Both the position numbers and the translations under genes were made by a program. A DNA stretch of 40,339 nucleotides from an uncultured Pseudomonas sp. (lineage in GTDB: Bacteria; Pseudomonadota; Gammaproteobacteria; Pseudomonadales; Pseudomonadaceae), in contig CALTWF010000048.1 of the NCBI GenBank assembly GCA_943912755.1, positions 1-40,339 of the forward strand. Direction: 5' to 3'. The notes beneath the pieces are model-generated. The model saw nothing but the letters and a program-made list of their open reading frames with translations. It was not told the origin of the DNA and made no database searches. Below, in pieces: positions 23,629 through 33,096 of the stretch (position 1 is the first letter of the stretch; every line of letters begins with the position of its first letter).

Positions 23629-24576
23629 ATGCTCCAGGAATTCCACTTTCTGCTGTTACCCGGCTTCTCCGCCCTGGGCTTCATTTCGGCGCTGGAACCG
23701 CTGCGGGTGGCCAACCGCTTTCGTCCCGGCCTGTACCGCTGGCGGGTGCTGAGTCTTGATGGCGGGGCGGTGCTGGCGAGCAATGGCATGTCGGTCAACG
23801 CCGATGGCCCGCTGGAGCCGCTGGGCAAGGGCGCAACCCTGCTGCTGGTGGCCGGCTTCGAGCCGCTGCAAAGCTATGGCCCGACCCTGGCCCACTGGCT
23901 GCGCAAGCTGGATCACGAAGGGGTGGTGCTCGGCGGCATCGACACCGGCCCCCTGATCCTCGCCGAGGCTGGTTTGCTGGACGGGCACCGGGTCACCCTG
24001 CACTGGGAAGCGCTGGAAGCCTTCAAGGAACGCTATCCGCGGCTGGAAGCGACCCAGGAGCTGTTCGAAGTGGATCGCCGGCGCATCACCTCGGCGGGCG
24101 GCACCGCGTCCATCGACCTGATGCTCGACCTGATCGGCCAGGCCCATGGGGCCGAGCTGGCGATCCAGGTTTCCGAGCAGTTCGTACTCGGCCGCATCCG
24201 CCCGCGCCAGGACCACCAGCGCATGCAGATCGCCTCGCGCTACGGCATCAGCAACAGCAAGCTGGTGCAGGTGATCGGCGCCATGGAGCGCAACACCGAA
24301 ACGCCGCTCAACACCCTGGAGCTGGCCGAGGCGATCGAGGTCAGCCGGCGCCAGCTGGAGCGCCTGTTCCGCCTGTACCTGAACGACACCCCCAGCGGCT
24401 TCTACCTGCGCCTGCGCCTGGACAAGGCCAGGCAACTGCTGCGCCAGACCGGCATGAGCGTGCTGGAGGTGAGCATTGCCTGTGGCTTCGACTCGCCGTC
24501 GTATTTCACCCGCAGTTATCGGGCGCGGTTTCAGTGTTGTCCGCGGGAGGACCGGCGTGCGCTTGGGGCTGGTTAG
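23629..24576 (+). CDS. cdhR: CdhR, carnitine-responsive AraC-family activator
   Basis: The 315-residue protein has the same architecture as GbdR. A DJ-1/PfpI-like domain (FLLLPGFSALGFISALEPLR, GGIDTGPLILAEAGLLDG, TSAGGTASIDLMLDLIG) is followed by an AraC-type DNA-binding domain with VSRRQLERLFRLYL and ACGFDSPSYFTRSYRARF. At the GbdR cysteine position (AVCTGS) it has GIDTGP, so the nucleophile-elbow Cys is lost. CdhR activates caiX-cdhCAB in response to carnitine. The start is uncertain. ATG 23629 places the domain at the N terminus as expected, while GTG 23602 has a better ribosome site (GGGGAG, 9-base spacing) and would add nine residues. It ends before a palindrome that separates it from the T6SS. 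Confidence 0.92.
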   Translation: MLQEFHFLLLPGFSALGFISALEPLRVANRFRPGLYRWRVLSLDGGAVLASNGMSVNADGPLEPLGKGATLLLVAGFEPLQSYGPTLAHWLRKLDHEGVVLGGIDTGPLILAEAGLLDGHRVTLHWEALEAFKERYPRLEATQELFEVDRRRITSAGGTASIDLMLDLIGQAHGAELAIQVSEQFVLGRIRPRQDHQRMQIASRYGISNSKLVQVIGAMERNTETPLNTLELAEAIEVSRRQLERLFRLYLNDTPSGFYLRLRLDKARQLLRQTGMSVLEVSIACGFDSPSYFTRSYRARFQCCPREDRRALGAG

Positions 24577-24605
24577 GAAAAACTTGATGTTCTGCGAAGG
24601 CCGAC

Positions 24606-24637
24606 GCGGTCCCGGTAGGAGCTCCTACCGGGACCGC
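24606..24637. terminator. 32-bp perfect palindrome between cdhR and tssM
   Basis: Sixteen-base arms GCGGTCCCGGTAGGAG and CTCCTACCGGGACCGC abut with no loop. It lies 30 bp after the cdhR stop and 77 bp past the tssM stop, between convergent genes, and is followed by a smaller dyad GGTTTG-GG-CAAACC at 24646-24659 (approximate). GTAGGAG is common in Pseudomonas REP sequences but the rest differs from the four REP copies above. A bidirectional transcript-end role is likely, although no T tract follows. Confidence 0.65.
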
Positions 24638-24713
24638 ACGGGTGGTTTGGGCAAACCGGAAGATGTGCAGATTCCTATGGCTCTATGAGCGCGAGCTTGT
24701 CGGGGACACCGGT

Positions 24714-27700
24714 TTAGAGCCCCTCCTGCAGCAACGCCCGCGGCAATGCAAAGCCTTTGAACAGCGGCTGGGTGAAGGGGTTGTCGGCCTTTTCCGTGCT
24801 GATGCGGTAGCGCATTCCGCCGTCCGGCGCGGAGAAACTGATATCCACGCTGGTGCCGGTACTGCCGTTCAATCGCGCCTGGCTGAGCAACCGGTAGAGC
24901 GACCAGGGCCCGCGGTAGACCAGCCCGCTGCTGCTGCCGCTGGCATTTACCAGGGTCATGCGGCTTTCGTTGTTGGGCGCCAGGGTGTTGGGCCAGATCA
25001 GCGCTGTACTGGTGGTCGGGCCATGGTTGTAGGTGACCAGTTGCCCTTCGACGCTTAGCGAGCTGCTGCGCTTGTTGGGCGCAAGGCCAAGTGGCTCGAT
25101 GTAGAACTGCACCCCGAGCAAGCCGCGACTGTTGAAGAAGGCGTCACGGATGCGGTCGGCGGACGCCAGTCGTTTTTGCACCTCGGCGCTTACCAGGTAA
25201 CCGCCCAGTCGCTCCGAATAAAGCGCTTCGAGGTTTTCTTCGAGGAACAGGTTCAGGCACTGCTCGCGGAATTTCTGCAGTCGCCCCTGAGGACCGAAGA
25301 ACGCCGCGAAGTCCTCCAGCGACGCTTCCTGCCGGCTGCCCGGGTTAAAGGGATAGCGATCGGCCAGGCGCTCGCGATAGAAACGATGGACGTCCCTGTC
25401 CCAGCGCCGCTCCAGCTCCCGCAGTGCTTCCACCAGAATCACCCGGGAAGACTCGTCGGCCAGCTTGGCCACCTGGCGGTTCAGCGGCTCCGGCAATCCG
25501 GAGGCAATCCTTTGCAGGTTGGCGATGGGGTCGGGGCCTTTCAGCGAGAAGCGCTCCACCACCATGGCCAGCGCTACCTTGCCGCGGTCGGGGCTGTCGT
25601 GCACGACGCGGACCTTGTCCTGCACGCTGGCGATGGCGAGCATGGTTTCTTCCAGATAGGGCGCCCGGTTTTCCCTGCTCTGCAGCAGTTCGTTCAACGG
25701 AGCGAAGGCGCGGGCGATATCGGTGACCAGCGGCGTGCGCACCTCATCGTCGTTGGACTGGCTCACCGCCTGCACCAGCGCCGCGCCCTCGCCAGGCATG
25801 CTCTGCGTACCTTTGCCGGCGATGGCCTTGGTGCCCAGTTCGCTGTTGTCGCGTACCGTTTCGACCAGTCGGCGCAGCGGAGCAGCCGGGCCGGTGACGC
25901 TGCCCAGGATGTTGACCGCCTCGGTGATGTCATCGAAGTCACGTACTTCGAGCTGGTTGAGATTGCGCCGCCAGGTGTCCACGTAGGCCCGACCGTAGAT
26001 GGCACGGATTCGCTCGGCGAGGACGGCCTTGTCGGCGTTCGAGTAATCGACCTCCGCCCGTTCGCCCAGGGCCCATTGATCGATCATTGCCAATTCGCCG
26101 AGATCCTCGCTGTGCCGGGCGAAGTAGGTGTGGTAGCCCTTGGCGGTCAGCAATGCGTCGATACGGCCGTTGGCGGAAGTTGGCGCTTCTGCAGGCGCCG
26201 GTGCCGATTCGGGTTGATAGACGATATCGAAGGCCGGGCCGATCTCGTTGCGCAGGTCCAGTGGCGAGTGGAGATAGACCCCGGCCTCCTGGTTCATGGT
26301 CAGGTACACCCGCTCCGGCAGTGGAATCTGGCGCAAATGCTGCTGAACGTTGGCAACGCGTTCCTGATACTGCGGCAAGCGTGTGTCGACGTACTTCATG
26401 GCGTATTCGAGGTGACGCATCAAGGCGCTCTGGACAGCATCCTGGCCCGGGAAAGCCGCCTGCCATTGTGCTGCCATCCAGTCCTCGACCACCGGCGCGC
26501 GGCGATTGGGCCGGTCCTCGATCATGCGGTATACGCGCAGGGCGGCCAATTGGGTGTCCTCGCCGATGCCGGCGCCGTCCAGCGATTCCATGACCCCACT
26601 GGCCAGGGCGGGCAGGAAGCGCTGCGAGAGCAAGGTCAGGTAGGCTTCGTCGATCTTGGGACCGATGGCATGCCCCTGGTAGAGCCCCATGTTGGCCACC
26701 AGCGGCCAGGCATTGCGGTAGTTGCCATAGACGGCGACGGCGTTGCTGATCTGGTCCAGTGGTGGCAACAGGTTGCGTCCGGTGGGATCGAGTCCGCCGT
26801 CGATTGCGCTGGCGTTGAAGTCGCGGCTGCGTTCCAGCACGCTCAAGGCCTTGTCACGATTGATGCCGTAGTAGTGGTACCAGCCGCCGATGACCAGCAG
26901 GCTGCCGAGCGATGCGACGCCGAAGTGCAGAGCCAGGGCGTATTTTTTCTGCTTCAGGACTCGTGGGTTGTCGCCGGCAAGGCCGGACTCGGGGTAGATG
27001 ACGCGCTGGAACAGTTGCTGGGCGAAATAGACCAGGGCCTGGCCACTGGGATGCACCTTGTTGTTCGGTTCGCGCAGCGCGTAGGTACGGGCCGCCGAGG
27101 CGACGAAGGTATTGTTGAGCAGGCCCTGCTGGTACACCGAGGAAAAGAACACGCCGCGTGGCAATGCCGGCGTGGCGAAGCGGTCACTGCCCAGCACGTC
27201 GCCGAGGAAATCCAGCAGCACCGGGCGCAGGCCGGACATTTGCCGCACCAGCGAATACAGGGATTCGCGCTGGGTCCTTTCGCCGGCATTCGCCATGGCA
27301 TCGAAGACCTGCTCGTTCAGGCGCTTGAGGAACGCGTCGTAGCGCTCGACCAGTTCGTCCAGCCAGGCGTCGTAGTCCCGAAGTGAGTCGAGAGTGAAGG
27401 TGAAGCCGAAAATGTCCTCCCGGGCCGATTTGGGCAAGCGGGCGAACAGGGTTTCGAAGCCTTCGAGCAGGTCGAACTTGCTCAGCACGACATACAGCGG
27501 CGGCCGCGTACCCAGCTCGCGGCTGAGTTCGATCAGCCGCGTACGCAGGATGCCGGCCAGCTCCTTGCGCTCGCTGGGAGACTGGTTCAGCAGGTTTACC
27601 AGGCTGACGACCAGGACGACGCCGTTCAGTGGCCGCCGGCTGCGGTTGCGCCCCAGCCAACTGACAAAGCTGTTCCACAGGCGGGCATGGAGCTCTTCCG

Positions 27701-28358
27701 GTAGCCCGTTGGAAGGGCCTTGTGTCTCGGACGTCGGGGCCGGCGAGGTGCTGGTTGCAACCTTGAGCTGGCTGATGATCTCTCCGGGAGGGTCGATCAG
27801 TACCGCCTGGTCACCGATGCACCAGTCGATGGAATACAGCCTGTCCGGATCTTCCTGCTGGCGCCAGCTGCCGGCCTTCATCTCGGCGGTCAGGGACGAA
27901 CCCTGGTTGGCCCGGTTCACGAAGCTGGTCTTGCCGGCGTTCTCCTGCCCGAGTACCAGGTACCACGGCATCCGGTACAAGGCATTGCGTCCCTTGAGGT
28001 GGGACTGGAGCAGTGCGAGGTTGCGGTCGAGATCGCGCTCCTGCGCTTCGATGTAGCGAAGGCAGGCGTCGGTCTGCAGTACCTCGTCGTGCTTGCGCTC
28101 CGCTTCCAGGTGGCGGGTGCGGCGTAGCAGGTGAGCGATCCATCCCGCCAGCGGCAACACCAGCAGCACCAGTGTGGCCAGGACCCGTGCGGTCATGCTG
28201 CCGAGCGGCTGGTACCCGGCCAATGTCCAGCGTGGGCCGAGCCACCAGATGGCTGTCGCGCCGAGGATCAGTGTCAGCAGCAGGACCGGTATGCCAGGCT
28301 TGAGCCAGCGCAGCACGGGCCGTCCATATCGTTGCAAGTTGGACCAGATGTTCCCCAT
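24714..28358 (-). CDS. tssM: TssM (IcmF/VasK), T6SS inner-membrane complex protein
   Basis: The 1214-residue protein forms the envelope-spanning T6SS channel with TssL and TssJ. Transmembrane helices are at about 23-40 and 57-77. A cytoplasmic NTPase-like domain follows with the Walker A motif GQENAGKTS at 137-145 and a LIDPPGEI element. A third helix at about 474-494 (LALHFGVASLGSLLVIGGWY) precedes the large periplasmic part, which ends with a beta-rich C-terminal domain that docks to TssJ. Length fits the family (about 1100-1300). It is the last gene of tssH-vasI-tssA-tssM, 15 bp after tssA, with GGGAG as ribosome site. The intact Walker A suggests possible ATP binding, which varies among TssM proteins. 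Confidence 0.95.
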   Translation of the reverse strand: MGNIWSNLQRYGRPVLRWLKPGIPVLLLTLILGATAIWWLGPRWTLAGYQPLGSMTARVLATLVLLVLPLAGWIAHLLRRTRHLEAERKHDEVLQTDACLRYIEAQERDLDRNLALLQSHLKGRNALYRMPWYLVLGQENAGKTSFVNRANQGSSLTAEMKAGSWRQQEDPDRLYSIDWCIGDQAVLIDPPGEIISQLKVATSTSPAPTSETQGPSNGLPEELHARLWNSFVSWLGRNRSRRPLNGVVLVVSLVNLLNQSPSERKELAGILRTRLIELSRELGTRPPLYVVLSKFDLLEGFETLFARLPKSAREDIFGFTFTLDSLRDYDAWLDELVERYDAFLKRLNEQVFDAMANAGERTQRESLYSLVRQMSGLRPVLLDFLGDVLGSDRFATPALPRGVFFSSVYQQGLLNNTFVASAARTYALREPNNKVHPSGQALVYFAQQLFQRVIYPESGLAGDNPRVLKQKKYALALHFGVASLGSLLVIGGWYHYYGINRDKALSVLERSRDFNASAIDGGLDPTGRNLLPPLDQISNAVAVYGNYRNAWPLVANMGLYQGHAIGPKIDEAYLTLLSQRFLPALASGVMESLDGAGIGEDTQLAALRVYRMIEDRPNRRAPVVEDWMAAQWQAAFPGQDAVQSALMRHLEYAMKYVDTRLPQYQERVANVQQHLRQIPLPERVYLTMNQEAGVYLHSPLDLRNEIGPAFDIVYQPESAPAPAEAPTSANGRIDALLTAKGYHTYFARHSEDLGELAMIDQWALGERAEVDYSNADKAVLAERIRAIYGRAYVDTWRRNLNQLEVRDFDDITEAVNILGSVTGPAAPLRRLVETVRDNSELGTKAIAGKGTQSMPGEGAALVQAVSQSNDDEVRTPLVTDIARAFAPLNELLQSRENRAPYLEETMLAIASVQDKVRVVHDSPDRGKVALAMVVERFSLKGPDPIANLQRIASGLPEPLNRQVAKLADESSRVILVEALRELERRWDRDVHRFYRERLADRYPFNPGSRQEASLEDFAAFFGPQGRLQKFREQCLNLFLEENLEALYSERLGGYLVSAEVQKRLASADRIRDAFFNSRGLLGVQFYIEPLGLAPNKRSSSLSVEGQLVTYNHGPTTSTALIWPNTLAPNNESRMTLVNASGSSSGLVYRGPWSLYRLLSQARLNGSTGTSVDISFSAPDGGMRYRISTEKADNPFTQPLFKGFALPRALLQEGL

Positions 28359-28373
28359 GGCAGTGCTCCCTGT

Positions 28374-29807
28374 TCAATTCTTGTGTTCGTCGCCAGCCGG
28401 CGTGTGCCGTGCCAGCAATTGATAAAGCTCTGGCTCCCACGCGCGGGTGGAGGCGTTTTCCATGACGCTGTGCGCGCGTGCATACAGGCCATTCGCGAGC
28501 CAGTTCAGCCCTCGGGAGGCGAGCAGGTCGGCGGCAATGGCCATGACGTGGCAGGCGTGTCGCAAATCGGTCTTTCGCTGTTGCAGCGTTTCCAGGCTGC
28601 GAAGCATCGGCTCAACCCCACCGGCGTCGAGTTGGGCGCTCAGTTCGTCACGAAGGCTGTGATATTCCAGGCTGGAATCGGGTGTACCTTCCGGGGTGGC
28701 ACCGCTCAGCCAGGCCTGGACATCGCTGTCGATGAACCGGCGACCATCGGCGAACTCCAGCGTGGTCAGGGCGGGCAGGCGGGTGACGAATCGCTCGGTC
28801 GCTTGCCTGATGGATTCGGCGACCTTGGGCATTTCCAGCTTGAGGGCGATGCCTGCCGACAGGAAGCTGCCGCGTAGCCAATACGGCGAGGCCGTGACGC
28901 TGCGTTCGATCCGTAGCAGCAAGGCAGGATCGATAGCGTTGGTGGCCAGGGCTTTGTCGTAGCGGTCCGCGACATCCTGTGGCGCGGCCATCAATTCGGT
29001 TCGCCTGTCGTTGTGTGCCGGCGGCGCCTGGGTCAGGTGTGCCCAGAGCGCGAACCGACGCAGCAAATAGCCGGTCGGGTCGTAGATGTCCTGCTGGTTG
29101 ATGATCTCTGCCGCCGAGAGCAGCGAGCGGCGATTCTCCCGCTCGTTGCCCGGATTGGCCTGCAGAGGTGCGAAGAAAGCATCCGTCAGCCCGTCGCCGC
29201 TGATGGCCAGGTCGACGGACTGCCCGTCCAGCTCCGGTGCGCGGTTGGACTCGGCAACCTGGCGCAGCCTGCTTTCCAGCCTGCTCAGCTCCGCGATATC
29301 CAGCCTGGCCAGGGGGGCGCTTGCCTGAAGTTGGTCGAGGGCCTGTTGGCCGGCCCTGAAGAACTCTTCCGCGTAGCCTTTCCGGTCCAGCCTGGGGAGT
29401 GCGTCAGTCAGGCGCTCCAGGCACTGATCCACTAGACGACGCTTGATCAGATAGCCCTTGGCACCCGGTTTGGGGTGACCTGTTTCCCAGTACCTCCCGA
29501 CCATACCGGCCAGTATCCCGGCGGCCTCGGTCCAGCCGCGCCAGCAGTGGGTGCGCAGGCGCCCGGTCATCAGGTGGCCGGCGATGCGAAAGTGCTTGCA
29601 CTGGGTTGCCAGGTATTGCTGTGCGCCGTGGTCGACGAAGCTCCAGTCGATGGAGCGTTCCTGCAAACCTCCGAGCTTGACCATTTCATGGTCGATGCCC
29701 TGGAACAGTTCGTCCTCTTCATCGAATGGTCCCGCAGGCAGGCTTGGGTCAACCGGTTCAAGCAGGGTCTTGAGGTCGAGCGGAGGAAGTTGCCTCACCA
29801 GTGACAT
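28374..29807 (-). CDS. tssA: TssA (VasJ-type), T6SS sheath assembly protein
   Basis: The 477-residue protein has the ImpA N-terminal domain: DLKTLLEPVDPSLPAGPFDE and DWSFVDHGAQQYLATQCKHFRIAGHL, then LMTGRLRTHCWRGW. A C-terminal region (RLPALTTLEFADGR, SLRDELSAQLDAGGVEPMLRS) resembles the VasJ (VCA0119) branch rather than the short TssA1 of HSI-I. TssA coordinates polymerisation of the Hcp tube and TssBC sheath at the baseplate or distal end. The start ATG 29807 overlaps the vasI coding end by 13 bp, indicating translational coupling. It is third in the minus-strand T6SS operon. Confidence 0.92.
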   Translation of the reverse strand: MSLVRQLPPLDLKTLLEPVDPSLPAGPFDEEDELFQGIDHEMVKLGGLQERSIDWSFVDHGAQQYLATQCKHFRIAGHLMTGRLRTHCWRGWTEAAGILAGMVGRYWETGHPKPGAKGYLIKRRLVDQCLERLTDALPRLDRKGYAEEFFRAGQQALDQLQASAPLARLDIAELSRLESRLRQVAESNRAPELDGQSVDLAISGDGLTDAFFAPLQANPGNERENRRSLLSAAEIINQQDIYDPTGYLLRRFALWAHLTQAPPAHNDRRTELMAAPQDVADRYDKALATNAIDPALLLRIERSVTASPYWLRGSFLSAGIALKLEMPKVAESIRQATERFVTRLPALTTLEFADGRRFIDSDVQAWLSGATPEGTPDSSLEYHSLRDELSAQLDAGGVEPMLRSLETLQQRKTDLRHACHVMAIAADLLASRGLNWLANGLYARAHSVMENASTRAWEPELYQLLARHTPAGDEHKN

Positions 29808-30526
29808 GCCTCTCGTTGCTCGGCGATCTGCTCACTTAGCGCGCGGGCGTCGAATTGCATGCCATCGAATGGGCGGTAGTCACTCTCGATCCGCAGAGTC
29901 CGGGCTGGCCGGGTCAGGTGACGTAGCTGCTCGATGGCTACCAGTCCGCGTCCCGCGTCGATGACCGTACCGTCTTCCAGCACTTGCCAGGGACGCGCCG
30001 CCGCAATCGGCCGGCCATCCAGCACAAGACGGAGCGTGGTGTAGTGGACTGGCAAGGGCTCGCTGCTCAGCAGCTGGAGCCGGGAAATGTTGGACTGGCA
30101 ACTGATGGCAAGATGGACGTGCGGCAGGGTGCCGGCCAGTGCCGGTGCGGAAATCACCACCTTGCCCTGCCCAACGGGATGGTCCGCGCTAAGGGTGATT
30201 CTGAAGGAGGTTTCGTCAGGGTGCCGCCCCGACTCGTTGGCGTTGACCAGTTCCCTGATGTAGGGCGTCTTGTGCTCCGGCTCGATGAGCACCGTGACTG
30301 CCGGCCGCTGCGCCGTGGGAGCCGTCGGTGGTGTTCCGGCCTCGCTGTCGAAACAGGCCAGGCGCTCGACTGCAGAGATGATCCGGGTGCAGTCCTGGGC
30401 GTCGACGGTGGTGGCTTCGCCGCTGCTGCAGCCAGCCAGCATCACGGCAGTCAGAAGTGTCAGTTTCAGGCGCGGACGACGCCCTTTGGCGTTAATGGCG
30501 ATCATGGATTTCATGTTGTCCTTCAT
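29795..30526 (-). CDS. tagO: VasI/TagO-family T6SS-associated lipoprotein
   Basis: The 243-residue protein has an N-terminal lipoprotein signal with the lipobox LAGC (LKLTLLTAVMLAGCSSGE), then CTRIISAVERLACFDSEAG, a short Cys-bounded motif common in VasI proteins. A beta-rich domain follows (FRITLSADHPVGQGKVVISA; LRLVLDGRPI). The family (VCA0118-like) accompanies VasJ and VasK in vas-type T6SS clusters and is thought to act in the periplasm or outer envelope. Its role is not well defined. The first ATG is only 2 bp after the tssH stop. A second ATG at 30514 has a closer AAGGA, so the exact start is uncertain. It overlaps tssA by 13 bp. Confidence 0.83.
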   Translation of the reverse strand: MKDNMKSMIAINAKGRRPRLKLTLLTAVMLAGCSSGEATTVDAQDCTRIISAVERLACFDSEAGTPPTAPTAQRPAVTVLIEPEHKTPYIRELVNANESGRHPDETSFRITLSADHPVGQGKVVISAPALAGTLPHVHLAISCQSNISRLQLLSSEPLPVHYTTLRLVLDGRPIAAARPWQVLEDGTVIDAGRGLVAIEQLRHLTRPARTLRIESDYRPFDGMQFDARALSEQIAEQREACHW

Positions 30527-30528
30527 GA

Positions 30529-33096
30529 TCAGCCCAGCGTCGCCAGGAACGTGCTGTTGTCCCAGCCCAGCTCTGCGGACTGGATCCTTTCACCACGGGA
30601 AAGCCGCTGCAGGATGGCCAGTGACAGGGGCGGCAGCAACTCGCCATCGATGATCGCATCGAGCATGCGCGCGCCATTGCGGTGCCGTGCGCAGCGGGTT
30701 CGTAGTTCGTCACGCACGTTGTCGTCGATGACCAGGGTGGCTTCGTAACGTTGGAGAAGCTGCTGCTGCAGGCGCTGCAAGCGGCTGTCGATGATCTCGC
30801 CCAGCACCTCCGCGTCGAGGTAGCGGTATGGAACGATCTGCATCCGCGCCAGCAGCGCAGGCTTGAAGAAACGCCCCAGTTTGTTTCGAAGTACGTCGCC
30901 GTCCAGATCATCCAGCGAGCTGCCGTCCTGGTCGAAGCCCAGGTTGGAGGTCAGGAAGAACAGTACGTTGCGGCAGTCGATGCGCCGGCCTTCGCCGTCG
31001 TTCAGCTCGCCTTTGTCGAAGGCCTGGTAGAACAGGTCGAGCACTTCCGGATGGGCTTTTTCCACCTCGTCGAGCAGCACTACCGAATAGGGCTGCCGGC
31101 GAATGGCTTCGGTGAGCACGCCACCCTCGCCATAGCCAAGGTAACCAGGTGGCGCACCCAGCAGCCGCGATACCGTGAATTTCTCCTGGTACTCGGACAT
31201 GTTGATGGTGGTCAGGAATCGTTCGCCGCCAAACAGTGCATCCGCTACTGCCAGCGCGGTTTCCGTCTTGCCGACGCCACTGGGGCCAACCAGCAGGAAC
31301 GCGCCCATTGGCGTACCCGGTCGGCGTAGATCGGCGAGTGCCGTGAGCATGTGCCGGTAGAGCACTTCCAGTGCCACGTCCTGACCCTTGATGCGCTCGC
31401 GCAGGTTCGCGGGCAGGCTGTCCACGCGTGTCATCTGATCGCTGCTGATCGTGGTGGCCGGGATGCCTGTCCAGTCGGCAATCACCTGGGCTACCTGCTC
31501 GGCACCGACATCGGCGTGCAGCAGTGCCCCGCTACGCTGCAACATGTTCAGCTGCGCGACCTTGTCGACCAACACCCGGGAAACGTCCTCGTCGTCGTTG
31601 CCAGCCCGCAATGCCACGATCTCGTCCACCAGCGCTTTCTGCCGGGTCCAGTCCTGATGCAGTTGGTCGATGTCATGTTCCAGATGCCTGCGGGCCGTGG
31701 TCAGCGCCTCCAGGCGGTTTTTCGCGATAGTGCGCCCGGCCTGGCCGTCACGTACCAACTGGGCGTATTCGCTGTCGATCTGCAGGCGTTGATTTTCCAG
31801 TGCATTGAGTTGCCGGGGCGGCTCGACCAAGGCGGATGCCACTCGGGCGCAAGCCGTGTCGAGTACATCGATGGCCTTGTCCGGCAATTGCCTGCCACAG
31901 AGATAGCGGCTCGACAGCGCGGCGGCGGCGTGCAGTGCGTCGTCCCCGATGAGCACCTGGTGCGACGCTTCGTAGACCGGACGGAGGCCTCGCAGGATGT
32001 GCACGGCCTGCTCTGGAGAGGGCTCTTCCAGCCTGACCAGTTGGAAGCGGCGGGCGAGGGCCGGATCCTTTTCGAAATAGCGTTTGTACTCCGACCATGT
32101 CGTTGCTGCGATGGTGCGCAACTCGCCCCGGGCCAGCGCCGGCTTGAGCAAATTGGCCGCGTCGCTGCCGCCAGCCGTGTTGCCGGCCCCGATCAGTGTG
32201 TGGGCCTCGTCGATGAACAGGACGATCGGCCAGGCAGACTTCCTGATCTCGTCGATCACCGCTTTCAGACGCTTTTCGAACTCGCCCTTGACCGATGCTC
32301 CGGCTTGCAGGGCGCCGAGGTCCAGTCCCCACAGTTCGACCCGGTGCATTGACTCGGGTACCCGGCCTTGCACGATCCGCTGGGCCAGCCCCTCGACCAC
32401 CGCACTCTTGCCGATGCCGGCATCGCCCACGACGATCGGGTTGTTCTTGCGCCGTCGGGAAAGGATGTCGACCATCAGGTCGATTTCCGGGTCGCGGCAC
32501 AGTACCGGGTCCACCTCTCCGTCCCGTGCCTGGGCGGTGAAGTTGTGACCGAACCGGGCCAGGGCACTGTCTTCGCCCGGCATGGCGTCCGGTGCAGTCG
32601 GTGCGCTGTTGCGCTCCGGGGCCTCTGTGGACGCCGACAACTGCTCGGTGAAGTGCTTGCGCAGTGCTTCGCGGTTGATGCCATCGAGCAACCGGATTGC
32701 GGCCAGCGGCAGGTAGCGGGCCGGGCTGAGCAAGGTCGCCAGGAACACCGCGCCGCTGCGTATATGGGCTTGTGCCAGCTCTACCGAACTGAGCAGCCAG
32801 GCGTCCTGCAAAGCGTCGACGAGCAGCGGTGAAAAGGAAGGGTACTGGCCGTGTCGCGAGTCAGGGTCGTTGAGGTCGGCGGACAAGGCATGGCGCAGCG
32901 CGTCGGCATCCAGCCCTGCATTCGCGAGGGCGATGCGCACATCGCAAGCCGGTTGGCCGAGGAAGGCCGTCAACAGGTGAGCGACGGTCACTTCCGCGCC
33001 ACGTTGGACGATGCACAGGTTTCCTGCTTCCTCCAATGCCAATCGGCAACAGGGGCCAAGACGTTCTAATAGCGTAGCCAGATCAACCGTGATCAT
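30529..33096 (-). CDS. tssH: TssH (ClpV), T6SS sheath-disassembly AAA+ ATPase
   Basis: This 855-residue Clp/Hsp100 unfoldase recycles contracted TssB-TssC sheaths. An N-terminal ClpN-like domain (about 1-150) precedes the first AAA+ module with Walker A GDAGIGKS at 224-231 and Walker B VLFIDEAHTLIGAG. A middle coiled coil follows (ALENQRLQIDSEYAQLV ... RRHLEHDIDQLHQDW). The second AAA+ module carries GPSGVGKTE, the pore-type PPGYLGYGEGG and VVLLDEVEKAHPEV. The start MITVDLATLLERLG at 33096 fits ClpV. The open frame continues 24 codons upstream without family similarity, and the ribosome site is weak. It is the first gene of the minus arm and diverges from tssB. Confidence 0.95.
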   Translation of the reverse strand: MITVDLATLLERLGPCCRLALEEAGNLCIVQRGAEVTVAHLLTAFLGQPACDVRIALANAGLDADALRHALSADLNDPDSRHGQYPSFSPLLVDALQDAWLLSSVELAQAHIRSGAVFLATLLSPARYLPLAAIRLLDGINREALRKHFTEQLSASTEAPERNSAPTAPDAMPGEDSALARFGHNFTAQARDGEVDPVLCRDPEIDLMVDILSRRRKNNPIVVGDAGIGKSAVVEGLAQRIVQGRVPESMHRVELWGLDLGALQAGASVKGEFEKRLKAVIDEIRKSAWPIVLFIDEAHTLIGAGNTAGGSDAANLLKPALARGELRTIAATTWSEYKRYFEKDPALARRFQLVRLEEPSPEQAVHILRGLRPVYEASHQVLIGDDALHAAAALSSRYLCGRQLPDKAIDVLDTACARVASALVEPPRQLNALENQRLQIDSEYAQLVRDGQAGRTIAKNRLEALTTARRHLEHDIDQLHQDWTRQKALVDEIVALRAGNDDEDVSRVLVDKVAQLNMLQRSGALLHADVGAEQVAQVIADWTGIPATTISSDQMTRVDSLPANLRERIKGQDVALEVLYRHMLTALADLRRPGTPMGAFLLVGPSGVGKTETALAVADALFGGERFLTTINMSEYQEKFTVSRLLGAPPGYLGYGEGGVLTEAIRRQPYSVVLLDEVEKAHPEVLDLFYQAFDKGELNDGEGRRIDCRNVLFFLTSNLGFDQDGSSLDDLDGDVLRNKLGRFFKPALLARMQIVPYRYLDAEVLGEIIDSRLQRLQQQLLQRYEATLVIDDNVRDELRTRCARHRNGARMLDAIIDGELLPPLSLAILQRLSRGERIQSAELGWDNSTFLATLG

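Noticed and set aside
21107..23752. 881-codon plus-strand open frame over the carnitine operon
   Set aside because: It runs antisense to cdhC and caiX, which are well-recognised families. No ribosome site or domain is visible.
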